From Petrolisthes cinctipes (taxonomy: Eukaryota > Arthropoda > Malacostraca > Decapoda > Porcellanidae): a stretch of 64,000 nt of DNA. This document shows positions 33,301 through 47,366 of this stretch, piece after piece. A program made the position numbers and the translations under genes. The stretch is from contig JAWQEG010000166.1 of assembly GCA_033782935.1 (NCBI GenBank), forward strand, positions 3,624,001-3,688,000, given 5' to 3'. Below the pieces are notes generated by a model, which was not told the origin of the DNA, ran no database searches, and worked only from the letters and a program-made list of their open reading frames with translations. Positions within the stretch are counted from its first letter, which is position 1. Every line of letters starts with the position of its first letter.

Positions 33301-36300
33301 ATATTGAAAATACTCTAACACAGAGTAGGCATGTACAGATCGCTTCTGGGACCCCAAAATATCGAATTTTTGGGTGTTTTTGGCCTGAATTTGAGATATC
33401 GACTTTGGGCACCTAAAATATCGATTTTTAGCATGTTTTGGTCCTATATTTTGAAAATGTTCTAGCACTGAGTAAGCATGTACAGATCACTTCTGGGACC
33501 CCAAAATATCGAATTTTCAGGTGTTATGAGCCTGAATTTGAGATATAAACGGGTACAGAAGATCCATGCACATATCGACTTTTGGTCACCTAAAATATCG
33601 ATTTTGAGCATGTTTTGGGTCTGTATCTTTAAAACATTCTAACTAGGAGTAGGGATGTACAGGTCGCTTCTGGGACCCAAAAATACCGAATTTTCGGGTG
33701 TTTTGAGCCTGAATTTGAGATATAAACGGGTACAGAAGATGCATGCACATATCGACTTTGGACACTTAGAATATCGATTTTCAGCATGTTTTGGGCCTGT
33801 ATTTTGAAAACATTCTAGCACTGAGTAGGCATTTACAGATCGCTTCTGGGACCCCAAAATATCGAGTTTTGGGGGGTTCTGGACCTGAATTTGAGATATC
33901 GACTTTGGGCACCTAAAATATCGATTTTTAGCATGTTTTGGGCCTATATTTTGACAATATTCTAGCACTTAGTAGGCATGTACAAATCGCTTCTGGGACC
34001 CCAAAAAATCGAATTTTCGGGTGTTTTGAGCCTGAATTTGAGATATAAACGGGTACAGAAGATGCATGCACATATCGACTTTGGACACTTAAAATATCGA
34101 TTTTTAGCATGTTTTGAGCCTATATTTTGAAAACATTCTAGCACTGACTAGACATGTACAGATCGCTTCTGGGACCCAAAATTATCGAATTTTCGGGTGT
34201 TTTGAGGTTGAATTTGAGATAAAAACGAGTGCAGAAGATGCATACACATCTTCAATTTGGGTACCTAAAATATCGATTTTTAGCATGTTTTGGGCCTGCA
34301 TCTGATTAGGCATGTACAGATCGCTTCTGGGACCCCAAAATGTCGAATTTTCGGGTGTTTGGAGCCTGAATTTAAGATATAAACGGGTACTGAAGATACA
34401 TGCACATATCGACTTTTGGGCACCTAAAAGATCGATTTTCAGTATGTTTTGGGCCTGTATTTTGAAAATACTCTAACACGGAGTAGGCATGTACAGTTCG
34501 ATTCTGGGACCTAAGAATTTCGAATTTTCGGGTGTTTTGGGACTGAATTTGAGATATCGACTTTGAGGACCTAAAATATTGATTTTTAGCATGTTTTGGG
34601 CCTATATTTCGAAAATATTCTAGCACTGAGTAGGCATGTACAGATCACTTCTGGGACCCCAAAATATAGAATTTTCGGGTGTTTTGAGCCTGAATTTGAG
34701 ATATAAACTGGTACAGATGATGCATGCACATATCGACTTTGGACACTTAAAATATCGATTTTTAGCATGTTTTGTGCCTATATTTTGAAAAAAATCTAGC
34801 ACTGTGTTGGCATGTACAGATCGCTTCTGGGACCCAAAAATATCGAATTTTCGGGTGTTTTGAGGTTGAATTTGGGATATAAACGGGTGCAGAAGATGCA
34901 TACACATGTTGACTTTGGTCACCTAAAATATCGATTTTCAGCTTGTTTTGGGCCTGGAATTTGAAAATGCTCTAACACGGAGTAAGCAAGTACAGATCGC
35001 TTCTGGGACCCCAAAATATCGAATTTTCGGGTGTTTTGAGCCTGAATTTGAGATATAAACGGGTACAGAAGATGCTTCCTCATATCGACTTTTGGGCACC
35101 TAAAAGATCGATTTTCAATATGTTTTGGGCCTGTATATTGAAAATACTCTAACACAGAGTAGGCATGTACAGATCGCTTCTGGGACCCCAAAATATCGAA
35201 TTTTTGGGTGTTTTTGGCCTGAATTTGAGATATCGACTTTGGGCACCTAAAATATCGATTTTTAGCATGTTTTGGGCCTATATTTTGAAAATATTCTAGC
35301 ACTGAGTAGGCATGTACAGATCGCTTCTGGGACCCCAAAATATCGAATTTTCGGGTGTTTTGAGCTTGAATTTTAGATATAAACGGGTACAGATGATGAA
35401 TGCACATGTTGACTTTGGTCACCTAAAATATAGATTTTCAGCTTATTTTGGGCCTGTATTTTGAAAATGCTCTAACACGGAGTAAGCAAGTACAGATCGC
35501 TTCTGGGACCCCAAAATATCTAAATTTCGGGTGTATTGAGCCTGAATTTGAGATATAAACGGGTACAGAAGATGCTTCCACATATCGACTTTTGGGCACC
35601 TAAAAGATCGATTTTCAGTATGTTTTGGGCCTGTATATTGAAAATACTCTAACACAGAGTAGGCATGTACAGATCGCTTCTGGGACCCCAAAATATCGGA
35701 TTTTGGGGTGTTTTTTTGCCTGAATTTGAGATATCGACTTTGGGCACCTAAAATATCGATTTTTAGCATGTTTTGGGCCTATATTTTGAAAATATTCTAG
35801 CACTGAGTAGGCATGTACAGATCGCTTCTGGGACCCCAAAATATCGAATTTTCGGGTGTTTTGCGCCTGAATTTGAGATATAAACGGGTACAGAAGATGC
35901 ATGCACATATTGTCTTTGGGCACCTAAAATATCGATTTTCAGCATGTTTTGGGCCTGTATTTTGAAAATACTTTAACTAGGAGTAGGCATGTACAGATCG
36001 CTTCTGGGACCCCAAAATATCGAATTTTCGGGTGTTTTGAGCCTGAATTTGAGATATAAACGGGTACAGAAGATGCATGCACATATTGACTTTGGGCACC
36101 TAAAATATCGATTTTCAGCATGTTTTGGGCCTGTATTAGGAAAATACTCTAACTAGGAGTAGGCATGTACAGATCGCTTCTGGGACCCAAAAATATCGAA
36201 TTTTCGGGTGTTTTGAGCCTGAATTTGAGATATAAACGGGTACAGAAGATGCATGCACATATCGACTTTGGACACTTAAAATATATATCGATTTTTAGCA

Positions 36301-38879
36301 TGTTTTGAGCCTATATTTTAAAAACATTCTAGCACTGACTAGACATGTACAGATCGCTTCTGGGACCCAAAATTATCGAATTTCCGGGTGTTTTGAGGTA
36401 TAATTTGAGATATAAACGAGTGCAGAAGATGCATACACATGTTGACTTTGGGCACCTAAAATATCGATTTTTAGCATGTTTTGGGCCTGCATCTGAGTAG
36501 GCATGTACAGATCGCTTCTGGGACCCCAAAATATCGAATTTTCGGGTGTTTTGAGGTTGAATTTGAGATATAAACGGGTACAGAAGATGCATGCACATAT
36601 CGACTTTTGGGCACCAAAAATATTGATTTTGAGCATGTTTTGGGTCTGTAGCTTGAAAACATTCTAACTAGGAGTAGGGATGTACAGATCGCTTCTGGGA
36701 CCCAAAAATCCCGAATCTTCTGGTGTTTTCAGCCTGAATTTGAGATATAAACGGGTACAGAATATGCATGCACATATCGACTTTGGACACTTAAAATATC
36801 GATTTTCAGCATGTTTTGGGCCTGTATTTTAAAAACATTCTAGCACTGAGTAGGCATGTACAGATCGCTTCAAGGGACCCCAAAATATCGAATTTTTGGG
36901 TGTTTTGGACCAGAATTTGAGATATCGACTTTGGGCACCTAAAATATCGATTTTTAGCATGTTTTGGGCCTATATTTTGAAAATAAACTACCACTGAGTA
37001 GGCATGTACAGATCGCTTCTGGGACCCCAAAATATCGAATTTTCGGGTGTTTTGAGCTTGAATTTGAGATATAAACGGGTACAGAAGATGAATGCACATA
37101 TCGACTTTTGGGCACCTAAAATATCGATTTTGAGCATGTTTTGGGTCTGTATCTTGAAAACATTCTAACTAGGAGTAGGGATGTACAGATCTCTTCTGGA
37201 ACCCAAAAATACCGAATTTTAGGGTGTTTTCAGCCTGAATTTGAGATATAAACGGGTACAGAAGATGCATGCACATATCGACTTTGGACACCTAAAATAT
37301 CGATTTTTAGCATGTTTTTGGCCTATATTTTGAAAATATTCTGGCACTGGGTAGGCATGTACAGATCGCTTCTGGGACCCCAAAATATCGAATTTTCGGG
37401 TTTTTTGAGCCTGAATTTGAGATATAAACGGGTACAGAAGATGCATGCACATATTGACTTTGGGCACCTAAAATATCGATTTTCAGCATGTTTTGGGCCT
37501 GTATTTTGAAAATACTCTAACTAGGAGTAGGCATGTACAGATCGCTTCTGGGACCCAAAAATATCGAATTTTCGGGTGTTTTGAGCCTGAATTTGAGATA
37601 TAAACGGGTACAGAAGATGCATGCACATATCGACTTTGGACACTTAAAATATCGATTTTTAGCATGTTTTGAGCCTATATTTTGAAAAAATTCTTACACT
37701 ATGTATGCATGTACAGATCGCTTCTGGGACCCCAAAATATCGAATTTTTGGGTGTTTTTGGACTAAATTTCAGATATCGACTTTGGGCACCTAAAATATC
37801 GACTTTTAGCATGTTTTGGGCCTTTATTTTGAAAATATTCTAGCACTGAGTAGGCATGTACAGATCGCTTCTGGGACCCCAAAATATCGAATTTTTGGGT
37901 GTTTTGAGCCTTAATTTGAGATATAAACGGGTACAGAAGATACATGCACATATCGACTTTTGGGCACCTAAAATATCGATTTTGAGCATGTTTTGGGTCT
38001 GTATCTTGAAAAGATTCTAACTAGGAGTAGGGATGTACAGATCGCTTCTGGGACCAAAAAATATCGAATTTTCGGGTGTTTTGGTCCTGAATTTGAGATA
38101 TCGACTTTGGGGACCTAAAATATTGATTTTTAGCATGTTTTGGGCCTATATTTTGAAAATATTCTAGCACTAAGTAGGCATGTACAGATCACTTCTGGGA
38201 CCCCAAAATATCGAATTTTCGGTTGTTTTGAGGTTAAATTTGGGATATAAACGGGTACAGAAGATGCATTTACATATCGACTTTTGGGCACCTAACAGAT
38301 CGATTTTCAGTATGTTTTGAGTCTGTATTTTGAAAATACTCTAAAACGGAGTAGGCATGTACAGTTCGCTTCTGGGACCCCAAAATATCGAATTTTCGAG
38401 TGTTTTGGGCCTGAATTTGAGATATCGACTTTGGGGACCTAATATACCGATTTTAGCATGTTTTGGGCCTATATTTTGAAAATATTCTAGCACTAAGTAG
38501 TCATGTACAGATCACTTCTGGGACCCCAAAATATCGAATTTTCGGGTGTTTTGAGGTTGAATTTGGGATATAAACGGGTGCAGAAGATGCATACACATGT
38601 TGACTTTGGTCACCTAAAATATCGATTTTCAGCTTGTTTTGGGCCTGTATTTTGAAAATACTCGAACACGGAGTAAGCAAGTACAGATCGCTTCTGGGAC
38701 CCCAAAATATCGAATTTTCGGGTGTTTTGAGCCTGAATTTGAGATATAAACGGATACAGAAGATGCATGCACATATTGACTTTGGGCACCTAAAATATCG
38801 ATTTTCAGCATGTTTTGGGCCTGTATTTTGAAAATACTCTAACTAGGAGTAGGCATGTACAGATCGCTTCTGGGACCCA
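24310..38879 (+). repeat. Satellite array, diverged section with local short HORs
   Basis: Continuous satellite with no gene and no other insertion. Monomers are more diverged than in the flanking HOR blocks. Local periodicity is visible: about 31.1-33.0 kb repeats with a ~1011-bp offset, and 34.91-35.89 kb with a 500-bp offset (two full monomers plus one short). One very short monomer lies near 24620, where TTTTGAAAA runs straight into TTTGAGATATCGAC. Confidence 0.93.
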
Positions 38880-41083
38880 AAAATATCGAATTTTCGTTTG
38901 TTTTGAGCCTGAATTTGAGATATAAACGGGTACAGAAGATGCATGCACATATCGACTTTGGACACTTAAAATATCGATGTTTAGCATGTTTTGAGCCTAT
39001 ATTTTGAAAAATTCTAGCACTAAGTATGCATGTACAGATCGCTTCTGGGACCAAAAAATATCGAATTTTAGGGTGTTTTGAGGTTGAATTTGGGATATAA
39101 ACGGGTGCAGAAGATGCATACACATGTTGACTTTGGTCACCTAAAATTTCGATTTTCAGCTTGTTTTGGGCCTGTATTTTGAAAATACTCTAACACGGAG
39201 TAAGCAAGTACAGATCGCTTCTGGGACCCAAAAATATCGAATTTTCGGGTGTTTTGAGCCTGAATTTGAGATATAAACGGGTACAGAAGATGCATTCACA
39301 TATCGACTTTTGGGCACCTAAAAGATCGATTTTGAGCATGTTTTGGGTCTGTATCTTGAGAAGATTATAACTAGGAGTAGGGATGTTCAGATTGCTTCTG
39401 GGACCCAAAAATACCGAATTTTCGGGTGTTTTGAGCCTGAATTTGAGATATAAACGGGTACAGAAGATGCATGCACATATCGACTTTGGACACTTAAAAT
39501 ATCGATTTTCAGCATGTTTTGGGCCTGTATTTTGAAAACATTCTAGCACTGAGTAGGCATGTACAGATCGCTTCTGAGACCCAAAAATATCGAATTTTCG
39601 GTTGTTTTGAGGTGAAATTTGGGATATAAACGGCTTCAGAAGATGCATTTACATATCGACTTTTGGGCACCTAAAAGATCGATTTTCAGTATGTTTTGAG
39701 TCTGTATTTTGAAAATACTCTAACACGGAGTGGGCATGTACAGTTCGATTCTGGGACCCCAAAATATCGAATTTTCGGGTGTTTTCGGCTTGAATTTGAG
39801 ATATCGACTTTAGGGACCTAAAATATCGATTTTTAGCATGTTTTGGGCCTATATTTTGATAATATTCTAGCACTAAGTAGGCATGTCCAGATCACTTCTG
39901 GGACCCCAAAATATCGAATTTTCGGGTGTTTTGAGCCTGAATTTGAGATATAAACGGGTACAGATGATGCATGCACATATCGACTTTAGACACTTAAAAT
40001 ATCGATTTTTAGCATGTTTTGAGCCTATATTTTGAAAAAATTCTAGCACTGAGTAGGCATGTACAGATCGCTTCTGGGACAAAAAAATATCGAATTTTCG
40101 GGTGTTTTGAGGTTAAATTTGGGATATAAACGCGTACAGAAGATGCATTTACATATCGACTTTTGGGCACCTAAAAGATCGATTTTCAGTATGTTTTGGG
40201 CCTCTATTTTAAAAACATTCTAGCACTGAGTAGGCATGTACAGTTCGCTTCTGGGACCCCAAAATATCGAGTTTTTGTGTGTTTTGGACATGAATTTGAG
40301 ATATCGACTTTGGGCACCTAAAATATCGATTTTTAGCATGTTTTGGGCCTATATTTTGAAAATATTCTAGCACTGAGTAGGCATGTACAGATCGCTTCTG
40401 GGACCCCAAAATATCGAATTTTCGGGTGTTTTGAGCCTGAATTTGAGATATAAACGGGTACATAAGATGCATGCACATATTGACTTTGGGCACCTAAAAT
40501 ATCGATTTTCAGCATGTTTTGGGCCTGTATTTTGAAAATACTCTAACTAGGAGTAGGCATGTACAGATCGCTTCTGGGACCCAAAAATATCGATTTTTCG
40601 GGTGTTTTGAGCCTGAATTTGAGATATAAACGGGTACAGAAGATGCATGCACATATCGACTTTGGACACTTAAAATATCGATTTTTAGCATGTTTTGAGC
40701 CTATATTTTGAAAAAATTCTAGCACTGAGTAGGCATGTACAGATCGATTCTGGGACCCAAAAATATCGAATTTTCGGGTGTTTTGAGGTGAAATTTGGGA
40801 TATAAACGGCTTCAGAAGATGCATTTACATATCGACTTTTGGGCACCCAAAGGATCGATTTTCAGAATGTTTTGAGTCTGTATTTTGAAAATACTCTAAC
40901 ACGGAGTAGGCATGTACAGTTCGATTCTGGGACCCCAAAATATCGAATTTTCGGGTGTTTTCGGCTTGAATTTGAGATATCGACTTTGGGGACCTAAAAT
41001 ATCGATTTTTAGCATATTTTGAGCCTATATTTTGAAAATATTCTAGCACTAAGTAGGCATGTCCAGATCACTTCTGGGACCCC
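38880..41083 (+). repeat. Higher-order repeat, 2204-bp period, copy 1
   Basis: This unit starts with the diagnostic TTTTCGTTTG (38891) and is repeated at +2204 bp with few changes, such as TTTTAGGGTG near 39066 versus TTTTCGGGTG in copy 2. Confidence 0.9.
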
Positions 41084-43287
41084 AAAATATCGAATTTTCG
41101 TTTGTTTTGAGCCTGAATTTGAGATATAAACGGGTACAGAAGATGCATGCACATATCGACTTTGGACACTTAAAATATCGATGTTTAGCATGTTTTGAGC
41201 CTATATTTTGAAAAATTCTAGCATTAAGTATGCATGTACAGATCGCTTCTGGGACCAAAAAATATCGAATTTTCGGGTGTTTTGAGGTTGAATTTGGGAT
41301 ATAAACGGGTGCAGAAGATGCATACACATGTTGACTTTGGTCACCTAAAATATCGATTTTCAGCTTGTTTTGGGCCTGTATTTTGAAAATACTCTAACAC
41401 GGAGTAAGCAAGTACAGATCGCTTCTGGGACCCAAAAATATCGAATTTTCGGGTGTTTTGAGCCTGAATTTGAGATATAAACGGGTACAGAAGATGCATT
41501 CACATATCGACTTTTGGGCACCTAAAAGATCGATTTTGAGCATGTTTTGGGTCTGTATCTTGAGAAGATTATAACTAGGAGTAGGGATGTTCAGATTGCT
41601 TCTGGGACCCAAAAATACCGAATTTTCGGGTGTTTTGAGCCTGAATTTGAGATATAAACGGGTACAGAAGATGCATGCACATATCGACTTTGGACACTTA
41701 AAATATCGATTTTCAGCATGTTTTGGGCCTGTATTTTGAAAACATTCTAGCACTGAGTAGGCATGTACAGATCGCTTCTGGGACCCAAAATTATCGAATT
41801 TTCGGTTGTTTTGAGGTGAAATTTGGGATATAAACGGCTTCAGAAGATGCATTTACATATCGACTTTTGGGCACCTAAAAGATCGATTTTCAGTATGTTT
41901 TGAGTCTGTATTTTGAAAATACTCTAACACGGAGTGGGCATGTACAGTTCGATTCTGGGACCCCAAAATATCGAATTTTCGGGTGTTTTCGGCTTGAATT
42001 TGAGATATCGACTTTGGGGACCTAAAATATCGATTTTTAGCATGTTTTGGGCCTATATTTTGATAATATTCTAGCACTAAGTAGGCATGTCCAGATCACT
42101 TCTGGGACCCCAAAATATCGAATTTTCGGGTGTTTTGAGCCTGAATTTGAGATATAAACGGGTACAGATGATGCATGCACATATCGACTTTGGACACTTA
42201 AAATATCGATTTTTAGCATGTTTTGAGCCTATATTTTGAAAAAATTCTAGCACTGAGTAGGCATGTACAGATCGCTTCTGGGACAAAAAAATATCGAATT
42301 TTCGGGTGTTTTGAGGTTAAATTTGGGATATAAACGCGTACAGAAGATGCATTTACATATCGACTTTTGGGCACCTAAAAGATCGATTTTCAGTATGTTT
42401 TGGGCCTCTATTTTAAAAACATTCTAGCACTGAGTAGGCATGTACAGTTCGCTTCTGGGACCCCAAAATATCGAGTTTTTGTGTGTTTTGGACATGAATT
42501 TGAGATATCGACTTTGGGCACCTAAAATATCGATTTTTAGCATGTTTTGGGCCTATATTTTGAAAATATTCTAGCACTGAGTAGGCATGTACAGATCGCT
42601 TTGAGGACCCCAAAATATCGAATTTTCGGGTGTTTTGAGCCTGAATTTGAGATATAAACGGGTACATAAGATGCATGCACATATTGACTTTGGGCACCTA
42701 AAATATCGATTTTCAGCATGTTTTGGGCCTGTATTTTGAAAATACTCTAACTAGGAGTAGGCATGTACAGATCGCTTCTGGGACCCAAAAATATCGATTT
42801 TTCGGGTGTTTTGAGCCTGAATTTGAGATATAAACGGGTACAGAAGATGCATGCACATATCGACTTTGGACACTTAAAATATCGATTTTTAGCATGTTTT
42901 GAGCCTATATTTTGAAAAAATTCTAGCACTGAGTAGGCATGTACAGATCGATTCTGGGACCCAAAAATATCGAATTTTCGGGTGTTTTGAGGTGAAATTT
43001 GGGATATAAACGGCTTCAGAAGATGCATTTACATATCGACTTTTGGGCACCTAAAAGATCGATTTTCAGTATGTTTTGAGTCTGTATTTTGAAAATACTC
43101 TAACACGGAGTAGGCATGTACAGTTCGATTCTGGGACCCCAAAATATCGAATTTTCGGGTGTTTTCGGCTTGAATTTGAGATATCGACTTTGGGGACCTA
43201 AAATATCGATTTTTAGCATATTTTGAGCCTATATTTTGAAAATATTCTAGCACTAAGTAGGCATGTCCAGATCACTTCTGGGACCCC
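41084..43287 (+). repeat. Higher-order repeat, 2204-bp period, copy 2
   Basis: This is the tandem copy of 38880-41083. A copy-specific change is CGCTTTGAGGACCCC near 42598, against CGCTTCTGGGACCCC in copy 1. A third copy starts at 43288 with the same TTTTCGTTTG but diverges by about 43366. Confidence 0.9.
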
Positions 43288-44086
43288 AAAATATCGAATT
43301 TTCGTTTGTTTTGAGCCTGAATTTGAGATATAAACGGGTACAGAAGATGCATGCACATATCGACTTTTTGGCACCTAAGAGATCGATTTTCAGTATGTTT
43401 TGGGCCTGTATTTTGAAAATACTCTAACATGGAGTAGGCATGTACAGTTCGCTTCTGGGACCCCAAAATATCGAATTTTAGGGTGTTTTGGGCCTGAATT
43501 TGAGATATCGACTTTGGGCACCTAAAATATCGATTTTTAGCATGTTTTGGGCCTATATTTTGAAAATATTCTAACACTAAGTAGGCATGTACAGATTACT
43601 TCTGGGACCCCAAAATATCGAATTTTCGGGTGTTTTGAGCCTGAATTTGAGATATAAACGGGTACAGATGATGAATGCACATATCGACTTTGGACATTTA
43701 AAATATCGATTTTTAGCATGTTTTGAGCCTATATTTTGAAAAAATTCTAGCACTGAGTAGGCATGTACAGATCGCTTCTGGGACCCAAAAATATCGAATT
43801 TTCGGGTGTTTTGATGTTAAATTTGGGATATAAACGGGTACAGAAGATACATTTACGTATCGACTTTTTGGCACCTAAAAGATCGATTTTCAGAATGTTT
43901 TGAGTCTGTATTTTGAAAATACTCTAACACGGACTAGGCATGTACAGTTCGATTCTGGGAACCCAAAATATCGAATTTTCGGGTGTTTTCGGCCTGAATT
44001 TGAGATATCGACTTTGGGGACCTAAAATATCGATTTTTAGCATGTTTTGGGCCTATATTTTGAAAATATTCTAGCACTAAGTAGGC

Positions 44087-44939
44087 ATGTCCAGTTTACT
44101 TCTGGGACCCCAAAATATCGAATTTTCGGGTGTTTTGAGCCTGAATTTGAGATATAAACGGGTACAGACGATGCATGCACATATCGACTTTGGACACTTA
44201 AAATATCGATTTTTAGCATGTTTTGAGCCTATATTTTGAAAAAATTCTAGCACTGAGTAGGCATGTACAGATCGCTTCTGGGACCCAAAAATATCGAATT
44301 TTCGGGTGTTTTGAGGTTGAATTTAGGATATAAACGGGTACAGAAGATGCATACACATGTTGACTTTGGTCACCTAAAATATCGATTTTCAGCTTGTTTT
44401 GGGCCTGTATTTTGAAAATACTCGAACACGGAGTAAGCAAGTACAGATCGCTTCTGGGATCCCAAAATATCGAATTTTCGGGTGTTTTGAGCCTGAATTT
44501 GAGATATAAACGGGTACAGAAGATACATCCACATATCGACTTTTGGGCCCCTAAAAGATTGATTTTCAGTATGTTTTGGGCCTGTATATTGAAAATACTC
44601 TAACACGGAGTAGGCATGTACAGATCGCTTCTGGGACCCCAAAATATCGAATTTTTGGGTGTTTTTGGCCTGAATTTCAGATATCGACTTTGGGCACCTA
44701 AAATATCGATTTTTAGCATGTTTTGGGCCTATATTTTGAAAATATTCTAGCACTGAGTAGGCATGTACAGATCGCTTCTGGGACCCCAAAATATCGAATT
44801 TTCGGGTGTTTTGAGCCTGAATTTGAGATATAAACGGGTACAGAAGATGCATGCACATATCGACTTTTGGGCACCTAAAATATCGATTTTGAGCATGTTT
44901 TGGGTCTGTATCTTGAAAAAATTCTAACTAGGAGTAGGG
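44087..44939 (+). repeat. Higher-order repeat, 853-bp period, copy 1
   Basis: This five-monomer unit is repeated directly at +853 bp. It is marked by ATGTCCAGTTT/C near the start and ACTCGAACACGG inside. Most of it recurs again near 51.8 kb and in part near 54.9 kb. Confidence 0.9.
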
Positions 44940-45792
44940 ATGTCCAGTTCACTTCTGGGACCCCAAAATATCGAATTTTCGGGTGTTTTGAGCCTGAATT
45001 TGAGATATAAACGGGTACAGACGATGCATGCACATATCGACTTTGGACACTTAAAATATCGATTTTTAGCATGTTTTGAGCCTATATTTTGAAAAAATTC
45101 TAGCACTGAGTAGGCATGTACAGATCGCTTCTGGGACCCAAAAATATCGAATTTTCGGGTGTTTTGAGGTTGAATTTAGGATATAAACGGGTACAGAAGA
45201 TGCATACACATGTTGACTTTGGTCACCTAAAATATCGATTTTCAGCTTGTTTTGGGCCTGTATTTTGAAAATACTCGAACACGGAGTAAGCAAGTACAGA
45301 TCGCTTCTGGGACCCCAAAATATCGAATTTTCGGGTGTTTTGAGCCTGAATTTGAGATATAAACGGGTACAGAAGATACATCCACATATCGACTTTTGGG
45401 CCCCTAAAAGATTGATTTTCAGTGTGTTTTGGGCCTGTATATTGAAAATACTCTAACACGGAGTAGGCATGTACAGATCGCTTCTGGGACCCCAAAATAT
45501 CGAATTTTTGGGTGTTTTTGGCCTGAATTTCAGATATCGACTTTGGGCACCTAAAATATCGATTTTTAGCATGTTTTGGGCCTATATTTTGAAAATATTC
45601 TAGCACTGAGTAGGCATGTACAGATCGCTTCTGGGACCCCAAAATATCGAATTTTCGGGTGTTTTGAGCCTGAATTTGAGATATAAACGGGTACAGAAGA
45701 TGCATGCACATATCGACTTTTGGGCACCTAAAATATCGATTTTGAGCATGTTTTGGGTCTGTATCTTGAAAACATTCTAACTAGGAGTAGGG
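44940..45792 (+). repeat. Higher-order repeat, 853-bp period, copy 2
   Basis: Tandem copy of 44087-44939, nearly identical. Differences include GGGATCCCAAAAT in copy 1 (near 44457) versus GGGACCCCAAAAT here, and CAGTGTGTTTT (45420) versus CAGTATGTTTT. Confidence 0.9.
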
Positions 45793-46051
45793 ATGTACAG
45801 ATCGCATCTGGGACCCAAAAATACCGAATTTTCCGGTGTTTTCAGCCTGAATTTGAGATATAAACGGGTACAGAAGATGCATGCACATATCGACTTTGGA
45901 CAATTAACATATCGATTTTCAGCATGTTTTGGGCCTGTATATTGAAAACATTCTAGCACTGAGTAGGCATGTGCAGATCGCTTCTGGGACCCCAAAATAT
46001 CGAGTTTTTGGGAGTTTTGGACCTGAATTTGAGATATCTACATTGGGCACG

Positions 46052-47366
46052 TAAAATATCGATTTTTTAGCATGTTTTGGGCCTATATTATGAAAATATT
46101 CTAGCACTGAGTAGGCATGTACAGATCGCTTCTGTGACCCAAAAATATCGAATTTTCGGGTTTTTTGAGCCTGAATTTGAGATATGAACGGGTACAGAAG
46201 ATGCATGCACATATCGACTTTGGACCCTTAAAATATCGATTTTTAGCATGTATTGGGCCTATATTTTGAAAATATTCTAACACTGAGTAGGCATGTACAG
46301 ATCGCTTCTGGGACCCCAAAATATCGAATTTTCGGGTATTTTGGGCCTGAATTTGAAATATATCGACTTTGGGCACGTATAATACCGATTTTTAGCATGT
46401 TTTGGGCCTATATTTTGAAAATATTCTTGCACTGAGTAGGCATGTACAGATCGCTTCACGGACCCAAAAATATCGAATTTTCAAGTGTTTTGAGCCTGAA
46501 TTTGAGATATAAACGGGTACAGAAGATGCATGCACATATCGACTTTTGGGCACCTAAAATATCGATTTTCAGGATGTTTTGGGCCTGCATCTGAGTAGGC
46601 ATGTACAGATCGCTTCTGGGACCCCAAAATATCGAATTTTCGGGTGTTTGGAGCCTGAATTTGAGATATAAACGGGTACTGAAGATGCATGCACATATCG
46701 ACTTTTGGGCACCTAAAAGATCGATTTTCAGTATGTTTTGGGCCTGTATTTTAAAAAAAATACTCTAACACGGAGTAGGCATGTACAGTTCGCTTCTGGG
46801 ACCCCAAAATATCGAATTTTCTGGTGTTTTAGGCCTGAATTTTAAATATATCGACTTCGGGTACCTAAAATATCGATTTTTAGCATGTTTTGGGCCTATA
46901 TTTTGAAAATATTCTAGCACTGAGGAGGCATGTACAGATCGCTTCACGGACCCAAAAATATCGAATTTTCGGGTGTTTTGAACCTGAATTTGAGATATAA
47001 ACGGGTACAGAAGATGCATGCACATATCGACTTTTGGGCACCTAAAATATCGATTTTCAGCATGTTTTGGGTTTGTATCTTGAAAACATTCTAACTAGGA
47101 GTAGGGATGTACAGATCGCTTCTAGGACCCAAAAATACCGATTTTTCGGGTGTTTTGAGCCTGAATTTGAGATATAAACGGGTACAGAAGATGCATGCAC
47201 ATATCGACTTTTGGGCACCTAAAAGATCGATTTTCAGTATGTTTTGGGCCTGTATTTTGAAAATACTCTAACACGGAGTAGGCATGTACAGTTTGCTTCT
47301 GGGACCCCCAAATATCGAATTTTAGGGTGTTTTGGGCCTGAATTTGAGATATCGACTTTGGGGAAC
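46052..47366 (+). repeat. Higher-order repeat, 1315-bp period, copy 1
   Basis: The unit starts TAAAATATCGATTTTTTAGC, with an extra T, and is repeated at +1315 bp. Other markers are the CGCTTCACGGACCC variant and the AAATATATCGAC insertion of two bases. Confidence 0.9.
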
